The translations under genes and the position numbers were made by a program. The notes beneath the pieces are model-generated. The model had not been told where the DNA came from. It saw only the letters and a list, made by a program, of their open reading frames with translations, and did not search any database. Shown here piece by piece: positions 1 to 8,222 of a stretch of 64,000 nucleotides of DNA; the stretch's first letter is position 1, and every line of letters begins with the position of its first letter. This DNA is from Acidobacteriota bacterium (GTDB lineage: Bacteria; Acidobacteriota; Aminicenantia; Aminicenantales; Saccharicenantaceae), in the NCBI GenBank assembly GCA_029569255.1, contig JAKQUO010000042.1:1-64000 (forward strand), read 5' to 3'.

Positions 1-234
1 GGGCTCGGCCGTGAAGCCGTCGAACATGAAGTAGGGGTAGAGCCGGGCGCCCTGGCCCCACATGGACGAGCGGGCGAAGATGGGGACGGGGTCGGGGTCG
101 GAGAAGGGGTAGGTCCGGATGGTCTCCTTGGCTTCGACGGCGACGGCGCCTCCGGGCGCCGAGGGGCGGCAGGCCGCCGCCGCGATGAGGAGGGCCCAGA
201 GGGCCGCCGCGAGGGCGGGCGGGCGCGTGTTCAT
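1..234 (-). CDS. Lipoprotein, N-terminal part only (DUF5107-like)
   Basis: Only the first 78 codons lie in the window; the rest runs off the left edge. The protein starts with a hydrophobic segment and a likely lipobox (AAAAC, Cys22), so it is probably an anchored periplasmic or surface lipoprotein. Residues 38-78 contain TYPFSDPDPVPIFAR and GARLYPYFMFDGF, which resemble the entry segment of large DUF5107 proteins as I remember them; this is recognition by eye. An AAAGGAG ribosome site lies about 8 bases before the ATG. The gene follows the metallo-beta-lactamase gene on the same strand after 35 bases and may be co-transcribed with it. Confidence 0.5.
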   Translation of the reverse strand, partial: MNTRPPALAAALWALLIAAAACRPSAPGGAVAVEAKETIRTYPFSDPDPVPIFARSSMWGQGARLYPYFMFDGFTAEP

Positions 235-269
235 GGACGGCTCCTTTGCGGGCCCCGGGCCCGGGCCGG

Positions 270-1166
270 TCATTTTTTCTCGGTCAGCTCGAGGTAGATC
301 GTCTCGACCAGGCTCGGGAACCGGGGGCCGCCGGCCGCCGCCGGGCGGTCGACGACGCCGAAGGCGGCCTTGATCTCGGCCAGGCTCTTCCCGGCCGCGA
401 CCATCTCCTTGACCTTGGCCTGCTTGCCGGCCATCGAGTCCCTGAGGGCCTCGACGTCGGCCCGCCCGAGCGGATCGGCGTGGCCGGAGAGAAAGACCTC
501 CACGGCCGGCGTCAGGGCCAGCAGGGCTCCGAGGGTCTCGACGTAACCGAACGAGCTCCCGTTCTTGTGCCGGTGAATGAGGGGGTCGCGGCCGACGAAG
601 AGAAGGTCGCCGACGAAGGCGGCCTTTTCGGCGGGGAAAAGGACGACTGTGTCGCCGCTCGTGTGGGCCGGGCCGAAATGGGCCAGGATGACGGGCGCCG
701 GGCCCGGCAGGAGCTCCAGGCGGTCGCTGTACGTCTTGTTCGGGATGTAGTCCTTGAGCTCGGGTAGGGCCTCGGCGGCCGCGACCATGTCGGCCTTGCA
801 CGTCCCATGGGCGACGATGGTCAGGCCCTTGGGGAACCCAGGCAAGCCGTTGATGTGGTCGCCGTCGCTGTGGGTGATGATCACCGTGGTCACGGGGGCA
901 GAGGTCACCTTCTTGATCTCGGCCAGCATCCCGGCCGCCGACGCGGCGCTCATCTTGGCGTCGACGGCGAAGACCTCTTTTTCGCCGATGAAGAAGGCCG
1001 TGTTGGCGCCCGAGCCTCCCTTGACGAGGTAGAGGCTCTTGGTGATCGGCTGGACCGTCAGGGGCGGCGGCGCCTGCGGCGCCGGCTTCGCTTGCGGGGC
1101 CTGGGCCGCCGCGGCGGCGACCGACAGGACGACGACGCCGAGGAAAAGCGCAGAATGGCGTGCCAT
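270..1166 (-). CDS. Secreted metallo-beta-lactamase-fold hydrolase
   Basis: This is a 298-residue metal-dependent hydrolase of the metallo-beta-lactamase fold with a signal peptide (residues 1-22, ending AAAQA), so it acts outside the cytoplasm. Metal ligand candidates are His99, Asp103, His104, His168, Asp187 and His229. The first motif reads THSDGDH, so the second His of the usual HxHxDH is Asp. I chose the ATG at 1166 because AAAGGAGG precedes it by 5 bases; the reading frame stays open upstream only into the promoter. The substrate cannot be told. It resembles secreted relatives of class B lactamases and glyoxalase II, but it is not a proven antibiotic-resistance gene. Confidence 0.85.
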   Translation of the reverse strand: MARHSALFLGVVVLSVAAAAAQAPQAKPAPQAPPPLTVQPITKSLYLVKGGSGANTAFFIGEKEVFAVDAKMSAASAAGMLAEIKKVTSAPVTTVIITHSDGDHINGLPGFPKGLTIVAHGTCKADMVAAAEALPELKDYIPNKTYSDRLELLPGPAPVILAHFGPAHTSGDTVVLFPAEKAAFVGDLLFVGRDPLIHRHKNGSSFGYVETLGALLALTPAVEVFLSGHADPLGRADVEALRDSMAGKQAKVKEMVAAGKSLAEIKAAFGVVDRPAAAGGPRFPSLVETIYLELTEKK

Positions 1167-1200
1167 CACATCCTCCTTTCCGACTTGTCTACCCAATTCC

Positions 1201-1229
1201 TTATTATCCGCCCGGCGGTCTTTTGTCAA
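1201..1229 (-). promoter_or_regulatory. Promoter of the metallo-beta-lactamase gene
   Basis: On the minus strand TTGACA (1224-1229) and TAATAA (1201-1206) are separated by exactly 17 bases, upstream of the ATG at 1166. The -35 box contains the TTG that would otherwise look like an earlier start codon. Confidence 0.65.
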
Positions 1230-1233
1230 CCGT

Positions 1234-1311
1234 CGGGAGGGGACACATCGGGAGGAGACACATCGGGAGGGGACTTATCGGGAGGATACTGTCGGGAGGG
1301 ACTTATCGGGA
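1234..1311. repeat. Degenerate 14-15 bp tandem repeat, five copies
   Basis: Five head-to-tail units start at 1234, 1249, 1264, 1279 and 1293. Each begins CGGGAGG and continues with a variable GGACACAT or GGACTTAT tail. A sixth, partial unit (1307 on) runs into the hairpin at 1312-1344. The array sits between the 3' end of the permease gene and the promoter of the metallo-beta-lactamase gene. It encodes nothing plausible. Confidence 0.85.
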
Positions 1312-1344
1312 GGGGACATGTACCCGTCGCGGGTACGTGTCCCC
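1312..1344. repeat. REP-like perfect palindrome downstream of the permease
   Basis: Two nearly perfect 15-base arms (GGGGACATGTACCCG and CGGGTACGTGTCCCC) flank a 3-base loop, three bases past the permease stop codon. The GGGACATGTACC/GGTACGTGTCCC core also occurs at 24733-24761 and, in inverse orientation, at 58722-58750. It could end permease transcription as a hairpin, but no T-run follows on either strand. Confidence 0.8.
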
Positions 1345-1347
1345 TCC

Positions 1348-3321
1348 TCAGATGTTGATGCGGATGGGCAAAATGACCGTCGTGATCCCTTTCCAGCGCA
1401 GCTCCTGCTGGATGGCGAAGGCGGTCTCGTTGTGGAGGAGGCGGTGGACCAGGCCGGGCCGGCGGAAGACGGTCTGGCCGGCGAAGACGGTCGACTTGGG
1501 GAAGTCCCGGGCGACGCGCTCGCAGAGGGCCGAGGCCGTCTCGACGACGTCGATGCCGGCGTCGAAGCGGGACTCGGCCGGGAAGCCGAGCCGGCGGGCC
1601 ATCTCGACGTACTTCCGGAGCGAGTCCTTGGTCGCCTGGGTCAGGCGGCCGACGGGCTCCGACTCCTTGAACGCGCCCGCGTCCACCTCGGCGACGGAGA
1701 CGAAGACGAAGTTCTTGTACAAGCCGGGGAAACCGCGGATGACCGACAGGAAGGTGTGGACGCCGAAGCCCGAATAGCCGCTGACGAGCTGGATGGCCGT
1801 CATCTCCCCGGGGTCGGTCGGGTCGGCGTTGTAGCCGCCCTTGTGGGCCGTGACCGCCGTCAACATGTCGTCGAGCTCGCGGACGCCCTTGCGGACCCGG
1901 TTGTAGTGGCCCTTGATGAGATAGCACAGGGCGATGACGACCGAGGTGATGAGGAGCGTCAGCCAGCCGCCGTGGGAGAACTTCTCGAGGACGGTCACGG
2001 TCAGGATGGCCAGGCAGACGGCCAGGCCGACGAGATGGACGGGCAGGTGCTTCTTCCACAGCGGGTCCTTCTTCCGGTTCCGGATGAAGAACCGGGACAT
2101 GCCCAGCTGGGACAGGGAGAAGGTCAGGAAGACGTTGATCGAGTACTTGACGATGAGCGTCTGTATATGGCCGCGGGAGTAGAGCAGGAGGGAGAGGGCC
2201 GCACCGCCCATGACCAGGACGCCGTTCTGCATGGTCAGGCGGTCGGAGAGCGAGGCGAAGCGGTGCGGGAACCAGTAGTCGACGGCCATGTTGCCGATGA
2301 CCCGCGGGCCGTCGACGAACCCCGTCTGGGCCCCGACGAGGAGCAGGGCCCCTTCCGAAAAGATGGTGATCAGGGCCAGGAGCGGGCCGACGCCCCAGCC
2401 GGCGAAGACCTGGCCGGCCAGCACGGCGTTCAGGGTCTTGCCCGCGGCCGGGGCGACGCCCAGCAGGAGGTAACAGACGAGGATGCCGCCGGCCGTGACG
2501 GCCAGGGAGGCGGAGAGATAGGCCATGGTCCGCTTGCCGTTGTGGACCCGGGGCTCGCGGAGGATCTGGAGGCCGTTGGAGACGGCCTCGATGCCGGTGT
2601 AGGTGCCGCCGCCCATGGAGAAGGCGCGCAGGAAGAGCAGGGCCATGCCGCCGAGGCCGAGGGTGGCCAGCCCGTTGCGGTAATCCGCGCCGATCCGGCC
2701 GGCCACGGCGCCGATGTCGGGGACATGCTTGAAAACGCCGTAGCCGATCATGAGCGCGTGGGCGGCGACGAAGGTCAGGAAGATCGGCGCGAGCAGGGTC
2801 ACCGATTCCTTGATGCCGCGCAGGTTGAGGACGACGAGGAAGAGGATGGCCGCCACCTCGAAGACCGTCTTGTAGGGCTGCCAGGCCAGGGGCGCGAAGC
2901 TGAACAGGGCGTCGCCGCAGGAAACGATGGACACGGTGATCGTCAGCATGTAGTCGACCAGCAGCGCGGCGCCCGAGACGACGCCGAATTTCTCCCCGAG
3001 CGTATGGGTGGCCACGATGTAGCCGCCGCCGCCGGAGGGAAAGTATTCGATGATGCGGGAATAGGCGTAGGAGATGACGAAGACGGTCAGGGCCGTGGCC
3101 AGGGCCAGGGCGAGGGCCAGGTAGCGGTGCTCGCCGAGGGCCTTGAAGGCCTCTTCCGGGCCGTAGGAGGCCGACGAGAGGCCGTCGGCGCCGAGGCCGA
3201 TCCAGGCCAGGATGGGGATCAGGGCGATCTTGTGGAAGAGCGACGGGTCCTTGAGGTTGCGGGGCTTTCCGACCAGCGTCCGCTTGAACCTCGAACCGAT
3301 CGACCCGTTCTCCGGATGCAT
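1348..3321 (-). CDS. APC-family permease, KimA-like (potassium or amino acid uptake)
   Basis: This 657-residue inner-membrane transporter has about 12 hydrophobic segments in residues 30-470 and a soluble C-terminal domain of about 170 residues. The sequence GADGLSSASYGPEEAF near residue 43 and the overall layout match the KimA (YdaO) branch of the amino acid-polyamine-cation superfamily. KimA is a proton-coupled potassium importer in Bacillus and is controlled by cyclic di-AMP. Potassium is therefore the likeliest substrate, but related permeases carry amino acids. It is a single-gene unit with its own promoter at 3403-3430. The stop is followed at once by a palindromic hairpin. Confidence 0.8.
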   Translation of the reverse strand: MHPENGSIGSRFKRTLVGKPRNLKDPSLFHKIALIPILAWIGLGADGLSSASYGPEEAFKALGEHRYLALALALATALTVFVISYAYSRIIEYFPSGGGGYIVATHTLGEKFGVVSGAALLVDYMLTITVSIVSCGDALFSFAPLAWQPYKTVFEVAAILFLVVLNLRGIKESVTLLAPIFLTFVAAHALMIGYGVFKHVPDIGAVAGRIGADYRNGLATLGLGGMALLFLRAFSMGGGTYTGIEAVSNGLQILREPRVHNGKRTMAYLSASLAVTAGGILVCYLLLGVAPAAGKTLNAVLAGQVFAGWGVGPLLALITIFSEGALLLVGAQTGFVDGPRVIGNMAVDYWFPHRFASLSDRLTMQNGVLVMGGAALSLLLYSRGHIQTLIVKYSINVFLTFSLSQLGMSRFFIRNRKKDPLWKKHLPVHLVGLAVCLAILTVTVLEKFSHGGWLTLLITSVVIALCYLIKGHYNRVRKGVRELDDMLTAVTAHKGGYNADPTDPGEMTAIQLVSGYSGFGVHTFLSVIRGFPGLYKNFVFVSVAEVDAGAFKESEPVGRLTQATKDSLRKYVEMARRLGFPAESRFDAGIDVVETASALCERVARDFPKSTVFAGQTVFRRPGLVHRLLHNETAFAIQQELRWKGITTVILPIRINI

Positions 3322-3402
3322 CTGCGGTCCCGCCCTATCTCGTTATTTCGCTTGGAGTTATGGTTGGTATGAGCGTCGCGGAGAGGCTCTTTCGCCGGGC
3401 GT

Positions 3403-3430
3403 ATTATAGGCTATTCCCGAGGAATTTCAA
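3403..3430 (-). promoter_or_regulatory. Promoter of the KimA-like permease
   Basis: TTGAAA (3425-3430) and a perfect TATAAT (3403-3408) are 16 bases apart on the minus strand. The -35 box lies inside the last codons of the sucD relic, so the promoter may have been created or exposed when sucC and most of sucD were lost. Confidence 0.65.
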
Positions 3431-3644
3431 GCCCCAGCGCGGCGGCCGCCTCGCGGCCGATCCGGGCCGGATCGCGGACGGCCCGGGCCCCGGCCGCCTC
3501 GAGGAGCTCGATCTTCAGGGCCGCCGTGCCGCGGCCCGCGGACATGACGGCCCCCCCCCCGCGGCCCAGGCGCCGGCCGGGCGGCGCCGGCACGCCGAAC
3601 CCGGCCGGCGGCCGCTTGGCCTGATGCTCGTGGACCCTCGAGTC
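3411..3644 (-). pseudogene. Relic of sucD (succinyl-CoA ligase alpha, C-terminal end)
   Basis: Directly after the mdh stop codon, in the same frame, 77 codons read through to a TAG at 3411. Their translation contains PAPPGRRLGRGGGAVMSAGRG and then GTAALKIELLEAAG. This lines up with the end of SucD (TAPPGKRMGHAGAI...GGKGTA..K...LEAAGV). The invariant phosphohistidine motif GHAGA has become GRGGGA, so His is lost. No ATG start or nucleotide-binding domain remains; only an internal GTG at 3593 could start a 60-residue peptide. Order mdh-sucC-sucD is common in bacteria, so I infer that sucC and most of sucD were deleted. Confidence 0.72.
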
Positions 3645-4577
3645 TTAGAGCTTGGTCTCCTCGACGGTCTTGCGGACGACGCCGATCGTCTTCTGGAGCA
3701 TGGCCTTCTCCCCGTCGTCGAGCTTGATCTCGTAGATCTTCTCCATGCCCTTGGCGCCGACGAGGCAGGGGACGCCGATGAACAGGCCTTGGACGCCGTA
3801 CTCGCCCTCGCACAGGGCGGCGCAGGGCAGGACCCGGCGCTTGTCCTTGAGGTAGCTCTCGGCGATGACGATGGCGCTCCAGGCCGGGCTGAAGAAGGCC
3901 GAGCCCTTGCCGAAGAGCTTGACGATCTCGGTCCCGGCCTCGCGGGTGCGGGTGGCCAGCCGGTCGATCTGCTCCTTGGCGGCGATGTCGGTCAGCGGCA
4001 CGCCCCCGACGGTGGTCAGCCGGGGCAGGGGCACCATGTCGGGGCCGTGGCCGCCGAGGACCGTGCCGGCGACGTCGGTGACCGATACGCCGAGCTCCAT
4101 GGCGATGAAGGCCCGCCAGCGGGCCGTGTCGAGCGTGCCGGCCATGCCGATGACCCGGCTCTTGGGGAAGCCTGTCAACTTGTAGAACGCGTAGACCATG
4201 GCGTCGAGGGGATTGGTGACGATGATGCAGAACGCCTCGGGAGCGTTCGCCTTCACCCCGGCGGCCACCTTGGTGATGATGTCGAGGTTGACCGCGAGCA
4301 GGTCCTCGCGGGTCATGCCGGCCTGGCGGGGCTTGCCGGCCGTGACGATGACGACGTCGGCCCCGGCGATGTCCTTGTAGTCGGACGTGCCGGTGATGTT
4401 GGCGTCGTAGTTGCCGTGGGGGGCCATCTCCATGAGGTCGAGGGCCTTGCCCTTGGCCGGGTTCTCGAGCTCGGGGATGTCGAGGATGACGATGTCACCG
4501 AGCTCCTTCTGGGCCGCGAGCATGGCCAGGATCTGGCCGATCTGGCCGCCGCCGATGAGGGCGATCTTCTTGCGCAT
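3645..4577 (-). CDS. mdh: Malate dehydrogenase
   Basis: This 310-residue cytoplasmic enzyme interconverts malate and oxaloacetate with NAD in the TCA cycle. It is of the LDH-like (type 3) MDH family. Visible features are the nucleotide loop GGGQIG (9-14), Asp33 for NAD preference, substrate arginines Arg84, Arg90 and Arg153, Asn122, and the catalytic pair Asp150 and His177 (GGHGPDM). The arginine at position 84, in GKPRQAGMTR, favours malate over lactate. AGGAGAG precedes the ATG. It is divergent from acnB, another TCA gene, and is followed in frame by a sucD relic. Confidence 0.95.
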   Translation of the reverse strand: MRKKIALIGGGQIGQILAMLAAQKELGDIVILDIPELENPAKGKALDLMEMAPHGNYDANITGTSDYKDIAGADVVIVTAGKPRQAGMTREDLLAVNLDIITKVAAGVKANAPEAFCIIVTNPLDAMVYAFYKLTGFPKSRVIGMAGTLDTARWRAFIAMELGVSVTDVAGTVLGGHGPDMVPLPRLTTVGGVPLTDIAAKEQIDRLATRTREAGTEIVKLFGKGSAFFSPAWSAIVIAESYLKDKRRVLPCAALCEGEYGVQGLFIGVPCLVGAKGMEKIYEIKLDDGEKAMLQKTIGVVRKTVEETKL

Positions 4578-4621
4578 GCGGGTCTCTCCTAAGGGGATTT
4601 CGGACCGAAAACCGAGCCCCG

Positions 4622-4650
4622 ATTCTATCCGCTTTCGGCCCCGAATTCAA
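4622..4650 (-). promoter_or_regulatory. Promoter of mdh
   Basis: TTGAAT (4645-4650) and TAGAAT (4622-4627) are 17 bases apart on the minus strand, about 45 bases before the mdh ATG. Confidence 0.6.
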
Positions 4651-4772
4651 GCCCTTCCTCCTCCCACGGCCTCCTCTGGGAACACCCCGGCGCGCGGGTA
4701 GCCTTATCGACGGCCCGTCCCAAGACCCGGACTCGAGGCAAGAAGCGTGAGTTGCGATATCGGGCTTTGGCT

Positions 4773-4802
4773 TTGACAGGAGCCGCGGAAAACGGCTAAA
4801 GT
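4773..4802 (+). promoter_or_regulatory. Promoter of acnB
   Basis: A perfect TTGACA (4773-4778) is followed after 18 bases by TAAAGT (4797-4802). The same TAAAGT -10 box occurs in the promoter at 23039-23067. The acnB start lies 35 bases further on. Confidence 0.6.
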
Positions 4803-4837
4803 AGTCGGGCCCAATTGCGACCGGAGGAGAGAGAACG

Positions 4838-7381
4838 ATGCTCGACGCGTATCACGCCATGGAAAAAGAACGGGCCGCGGCCGGGGTGCCGCCGCTCCCG
4901 TTGACGCCGGCCGAGGTCGAGGAGGTCTGCAAGGCCCTCGAGACGGCCGATAAGGACGAGGGGGCCGAGCTCCGCTCGCTCCTCCAGGACCGGGTCGCGC
5001 CCGGCGTCGATCCGGCGGCCGAGGTCAAGGCCGGGTGGCTGGCGGCCGTGGCCCGGGGGAAGGTCAGGTCCGCCGCGGTCTCCCGCGAGGACGCCGTCCG
5101 CGTCCTCGGCACCATGCTCGGCGGCTACAACGTCGGGCCGCTGGTCGAGGCGCTCTCCGACCCGGCCGTCGCGGCCGCCGCGGCCGAGGCCCTGAAGAAG
5201 ACCGTCCTCGTCTACGGCCGCTTCGACGCCGTCGTCGAGCTCGCGGCGACGAACCCCTACGCCAAGGCCGTCCTCGAGTCCTGGGCGGCGGGGGAGTGGT
5301 TCCTCTCGCGCCCCGCCTTCCCCGAGACGATCGTCCTCAAGGTTTTCAAGGTCGACGGCGAGATCAACACGGACGATTTCTCGCCGGCGGGCGACGCCCC
5401 GACGCGGCCCGACATTCCGCTTCACGCCCGGTCGATGGGGGTCAAGCGCTTCCCCGGCGGCAACGCGGCGATGAAGGCCTTCCGCGACGAGGGCCATCGC
5501 GTCGCCTTCGTCGCCGACGTCGTCGGCACCGGCTCGAGCCGCAAGTCCGCCTGCAACTCGCTCATGTGGCACATCGGCGAGGACATCCCCTTCGTCCCCA
5601 ACAAGCGGCGGGCCGGGGTCGTCATCGGCGGCCTCATCGCCCCGATCTTCTTCAACACGGTCGAGGATTCCGGCGGCCTGCCGCTCCTGGCCGACGTCAG
5701 CCGGATGAAGACTGGCGACCTCGTCACCCTCGACTTCAAGGCCGGCGTCATCCGCGACGCCGCGGGCGCCGGGCTCTCCAAGCTCGAGGTGAAGCCGCCG
5801 ACGCTCAAGGACGAGTTCCGGGCCGGCGGCCGGCTCACGCTCATCATCGGCCGGCAGCTCACGGCCAAGGCCCGCCAGGCGCTGGGCCTGGGCGAGGCGG
5901 CCTTATTCACCGCCGTCGAGAACCCCAGGCCCAAGCCGGACCAGGGCTACACCCTGGCCCAGAAGATCGTCGGGCGGGCCTGCGGCCTGGCCGGCGTCCT
6001 GCCCGGCACCGCCTGCGAGCCGCGCATGACCACGGTCGGCTCCCAGGACACGACGGGGCCCATGACCGCCGACGAGCTCAAGGAGCTGGCCTGCCTGGAG
6101 TTCCAGGCCGACTTGTTCATGCAGTCGTTCTGCCATACCGCGGCCTATCCCAAGCCGGCCGACGTCAAGGTCCACCAGACCCTGCCGCAGTTCATGATCG
6201 CCCGCAAGGGCGTCGCCCTGAAGCCCGGCGACGGCGTCATCCATTCCTGGCTCAACCGCCTCATCCTGCCCGACACGGTCGGCACCGGCGGCGATTCCCA
6301 CACCCGCTTCCCGATCGGCGTCTCCTTCCCGGCCGGGTCGGGCCTGGTCGCCTTCGCCGGCGCCCTGGGCTTCATGCCCCTGGACATGCCCGAATCGGTG
6401 CTGGTCAGGTTCAGCGGCCGGCTCAATCCCGGCCTGACCCTGCGCGACGCCGTCAACGCCATCCCTTACTTCGCCATCCAAAAGGGCCTGCTGACGGTCG
6501 AGAAGAAGGGCAAGAAGAACGTCTTCAACGGCTGCGTCCTCGAAATCGAGGGCCTGGAGGACCTGACCGGCGACCAGGCCTACGAGCTGACGGACGCCTC
6601 GGCCGAACGGTCGGCCGCCGCCTGCGTCATCGCGCTCAAGGAGGAGCGCGTCGCCGAGTACCTCAAGAGCAACGTCGCCCTGATGGAGAAGATGATCGAG
6701 GAGGGCTACCGGAGCGCCGAGACGCTCCGCCGCCGCATCGACGCCTGCAAGGCCTGGCTGGCCGAGCCCGCGCTCCTCGAGCGCGACCCCCACGCCGAGT
6801 ACAAGGCCGTCCTGGAGATCGACCTCGGCGCCGTCACCGAGCCGCTGGTGGCCTGTCCCAACGACCCCGACGACGTCAGGCCTCTCTCGGCCGTCGCCGG
6901 GGACCCCGTCCAGGAGGTCTTCATCGGCTCGTGCATGACCAACATCGGCCAGTTCCGCGCGGCCGCGCGCATCCTGGACAAGGCCGGCGTCCCGCCGGCC
7001 CGGGTCTGGATCGCCCCCCCGACCAGGATGGACGCGGCCCAGCTCATGCGCGAGGGCGTCTATTCGGTCTTCGTCTCGGCCGGCGGCCGGACCGAGATGC
7101 CCGGTTGCTCGCTCTGCATGGGCAATCAGGCCCGGGTCGCGGCCGGGACGACCGTCTTCTCCACCTCGACCCGCAACTTCGACCACCGCCTCGGCGACAA
7201 CACCCGGGTCTACCTCGGCTCCTCGGAGCTGGCCGCCCTGACCGCCCTCGAGGGCCGGATCCCCACCGTCGATGAGTACATGGCCGTCATGAGGGAGAAG
7301 GTCCTGCCCCAGGCCGGCGAGATCTACCGCTACCTCGAGTTCCACAAGATGGGCGACTTCAGCCTGGGTTACGTCCGGTGA
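4838..7381 (+). CDS. acnB: Aconitate hydratase B
   Basis: This 847-residue cytoplasmic Fe-S enzyme isomerises citrate to isocitrate; family members can also dehydrate 2-methylcitrate. The order is an N-terminal HEAT-like domain (about 1-160), a swivel domain, and the catalytic core, which is the AcnB rather than AcnA layout. Cluster cysteines are Cys699 (SCMTNIGQ), Cys757 and Cys760 (PGCSLCMGN), with the spacing known for AcnB. GGAGGAGAG lies 10 bases before the ATG. The downstream SDR gene starts on the GTGA of its stop codon, so the two are translationally coupled. It is divergent from mdh. Confidence 0.96.
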   Translation: MLDAYHAMEKERAAAGVPPLPLTPAEVEEVCKALETADKDEGAELRSLLQDRVAPGVDPAAEVKAGWLAAVARGKVRSAAVSREDAVRVLGTMLGGYNVGPLVEALSDPAVAAAAAEALKKTVLVYGRFDAVVELAATNPYAKAVLESWAAGEWFLSRPAFPETIVLKVFKVDGEINTDDFSPAGDAPTRPDIPLHARSMGVKRFPGGNAAMKAFRDEGHRVAFVADVVGTGSSRKSACNSLMWHIGEDIPFVPNKRRAGVVIGGLIAPIFFNTVEDSGGLPLLADVSRMKTGDLVTLDFKAGVIRDAAGAGLSKLEVKPPTLKDEFRAGGRLTLIIGRQLTAKARQALGLGEAALFTAVENPRPKPDQGYTLAQKIVGRACGLAGVLPGTACEPRMTTVGSQDTTGPMTADELKELACLEFQADLFMQSFCHTAAYPKPADVKVHQTLPQFMIARKGVALKPGDGVIHSWLNRLILPDTVGTGGDSHTRFPIGVSFPAGSGLVAFAGALGFMPLDMPESVLVRFSGRLNPGLTLRDAVNAIPYFAIQKGLLTVEKKGKKNVFNGCVLEIEGLEDLTGDQAYELTDASAERSAAACVIALKEERVAEYLKSNVALMEKMIEEGYRSAETLRRRIDACKAWLAEPALLERDPHAEYKAVLEIDLGAVTEPLVACPNDPDDVRPLSAVAGDPVQEVFIGSCMTNIGQFRAAARILDKAGVPPARVWIAPPTRMDAAQLMREGVYSVFVSAGGRTEMPGCSLCMGNQARVAAGTTVFSTSTRNFDHRLGDNTRVYLGSSELAALTALEGRIPTVDEYMAVMREKVLPQAGEIYRYLEFHKMGDFSLGYVR

Positions 7382-8139
7382 TCCGGCTCGACGGCCGCAA
7401 GGTCCTGATCACCGGCGGGTCGCGCGGCATCGGACGGGCCTCGGCCCTCCTTTTCGCCGAGGCCGGGGCCGACGTGGCCGTCAGCTACGTCCGCGACCGG
7501 GCCGCCGCGGCCGCCGTCGTCGAGGGCGTGGAACGCCTCGGCCGCCGGGCCCTCGCCTACAAGGCCGAGATGTCCTCCAGGGCCGAGATCGAGGCCATGG
7601 TCGCCGACGTCCAGGAGAAGTGGGGCGCCGTCGACTGCCTGGTCAACAACGCCGGCGTCTGGACCTACCTCGAGATGGGCCGGATGGACGAGGCCGTCTA
7701 CCGCGAGACCGTGGCCGTCAACCTCGACGGCGTCTTCTTCGCCACGAACGCCGTCGTCCCGGGCATGAAGGCCCGGGGCGGGGGATCGATCGTCATGGTC
7801 TCCTCGACGGCCGGGGTCCGGGGGGAGGCCCTCCACTCCCACTACGCGGCCACCAAGGGGGCCCTGCACGCCCTGGCCAAGTCCCTGGCCGTCGAGCTGG
7901 CCCCCTGGGCGATCCGGGTCAACGCCGTCGCTCCCGGCTGGGTGGACACGGACATGAGCGCGCCGAGCTTCAGCCAGCCCGGGTTCAAGGAGCGGGTCCG
8001 CCGGACGATCCCCCTGGGGCGGATCCCCCCGGCCGAGGACATCGCCGGGCCGATCCTCTTCCTGGCCTCGGACCTGGCCCGCCATGTGACAGGGACGGTC
8101 CTCGACGTCAACGGGGGGGCCGTCCTCCTCGGCGGCTAG
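7378..8139 (+). CDS. Short-chain dehydrogenase/reductase (FabG-like)
   Basis: This 253-residue Rossmann-fold oxidoreductase has the NAD(P) loop TGGSRGIG (12-19), VNNAG (89-93) and the catalytic Ser142/143, Tyr156 and Lys160 (YAATK). It ends in the family's usual VNGG segment. Closest in feel are 3-oxoacyl-ACP reductases (FabG) and related sugar or alcohol dehydrogenases; the substrate is not readable. The GTG start is chosen because it overlaps the acnB stop by four bases (GTGA), which implies coupled translation. Why an SDR should be tied to aconitase is not clear. Confidence 0.88.
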   Translation: MIRLDGRKVLITGGSRGIGRASALLFAEAGADVAVSYVRDRAAAAAVVEGVERLGRRALAYKAEMSSRAEIEAMVADVQEKWGAVDCLVNNAGVWTYLEMGRMDEAVYRETVAVNLDGVFFATNAVVPGMKARGGGSIVMVSSTAGVRGEALHSHYAATKGALHALAKSLAVELAPWAIRVNAVAPGWVDTDMSAPSFSQPGFKERVRRTIPLGRIPPAEDIAGPILFLASDLARHVTGTVLDVNGGAVLLGG

Positions 8140-8161
8140 CCGGTTGACCGGTTAGCCCGGC

Positions 8162-8187
8162 GGGGCGAGCGGAATTTGCCCCCTTTT
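8162..8187 (+). terminator. Weak possible terminator after the SDR gene
   Basis: A 5-bp GGGGC/GCCCC stem with an 11-base loop is followed by CTTTT. The stem is short, so this is tentative. It lies just before the next promoter. Confidence 0.3.
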
Positions 8188-8192
8188 CGGTA

Positions 8193-8222
8193 TTGACAGC
8201 GTTTCCCGGAATGTGGTATCAA
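8193..8222 (+). promoter_or_regulatory. Promoter of the M23 peptidase gene
   Basis: TTGACA (8193-8198) and TATCAA (8217-8222) are 18 bases apart. The start codon at 8235 is only 12 bases past the -10 box, so the mRNA leader should be about six bases. Confidence 0.55.

Noticed and set aside
1234-1311. Short repeats that might be a CRISPR array
   Set aside because: Units are 14-15 bases, directly joined, degenerate and without spacers, and no cas gene is near.
1312-1344. Rho-independent terminator for the permease gene
   Set aside because: The hairpin is strong, but no T-run follows on the minus strand; its core is shared with dispersed repeats, so it is listed as a repeat.
3411-3593. A separate 60-residue gene starting at GTG 3593
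   Set aside because: It has no ribosome site and its sequence is the C-terminal end of SucD, so a relic is the better reading.
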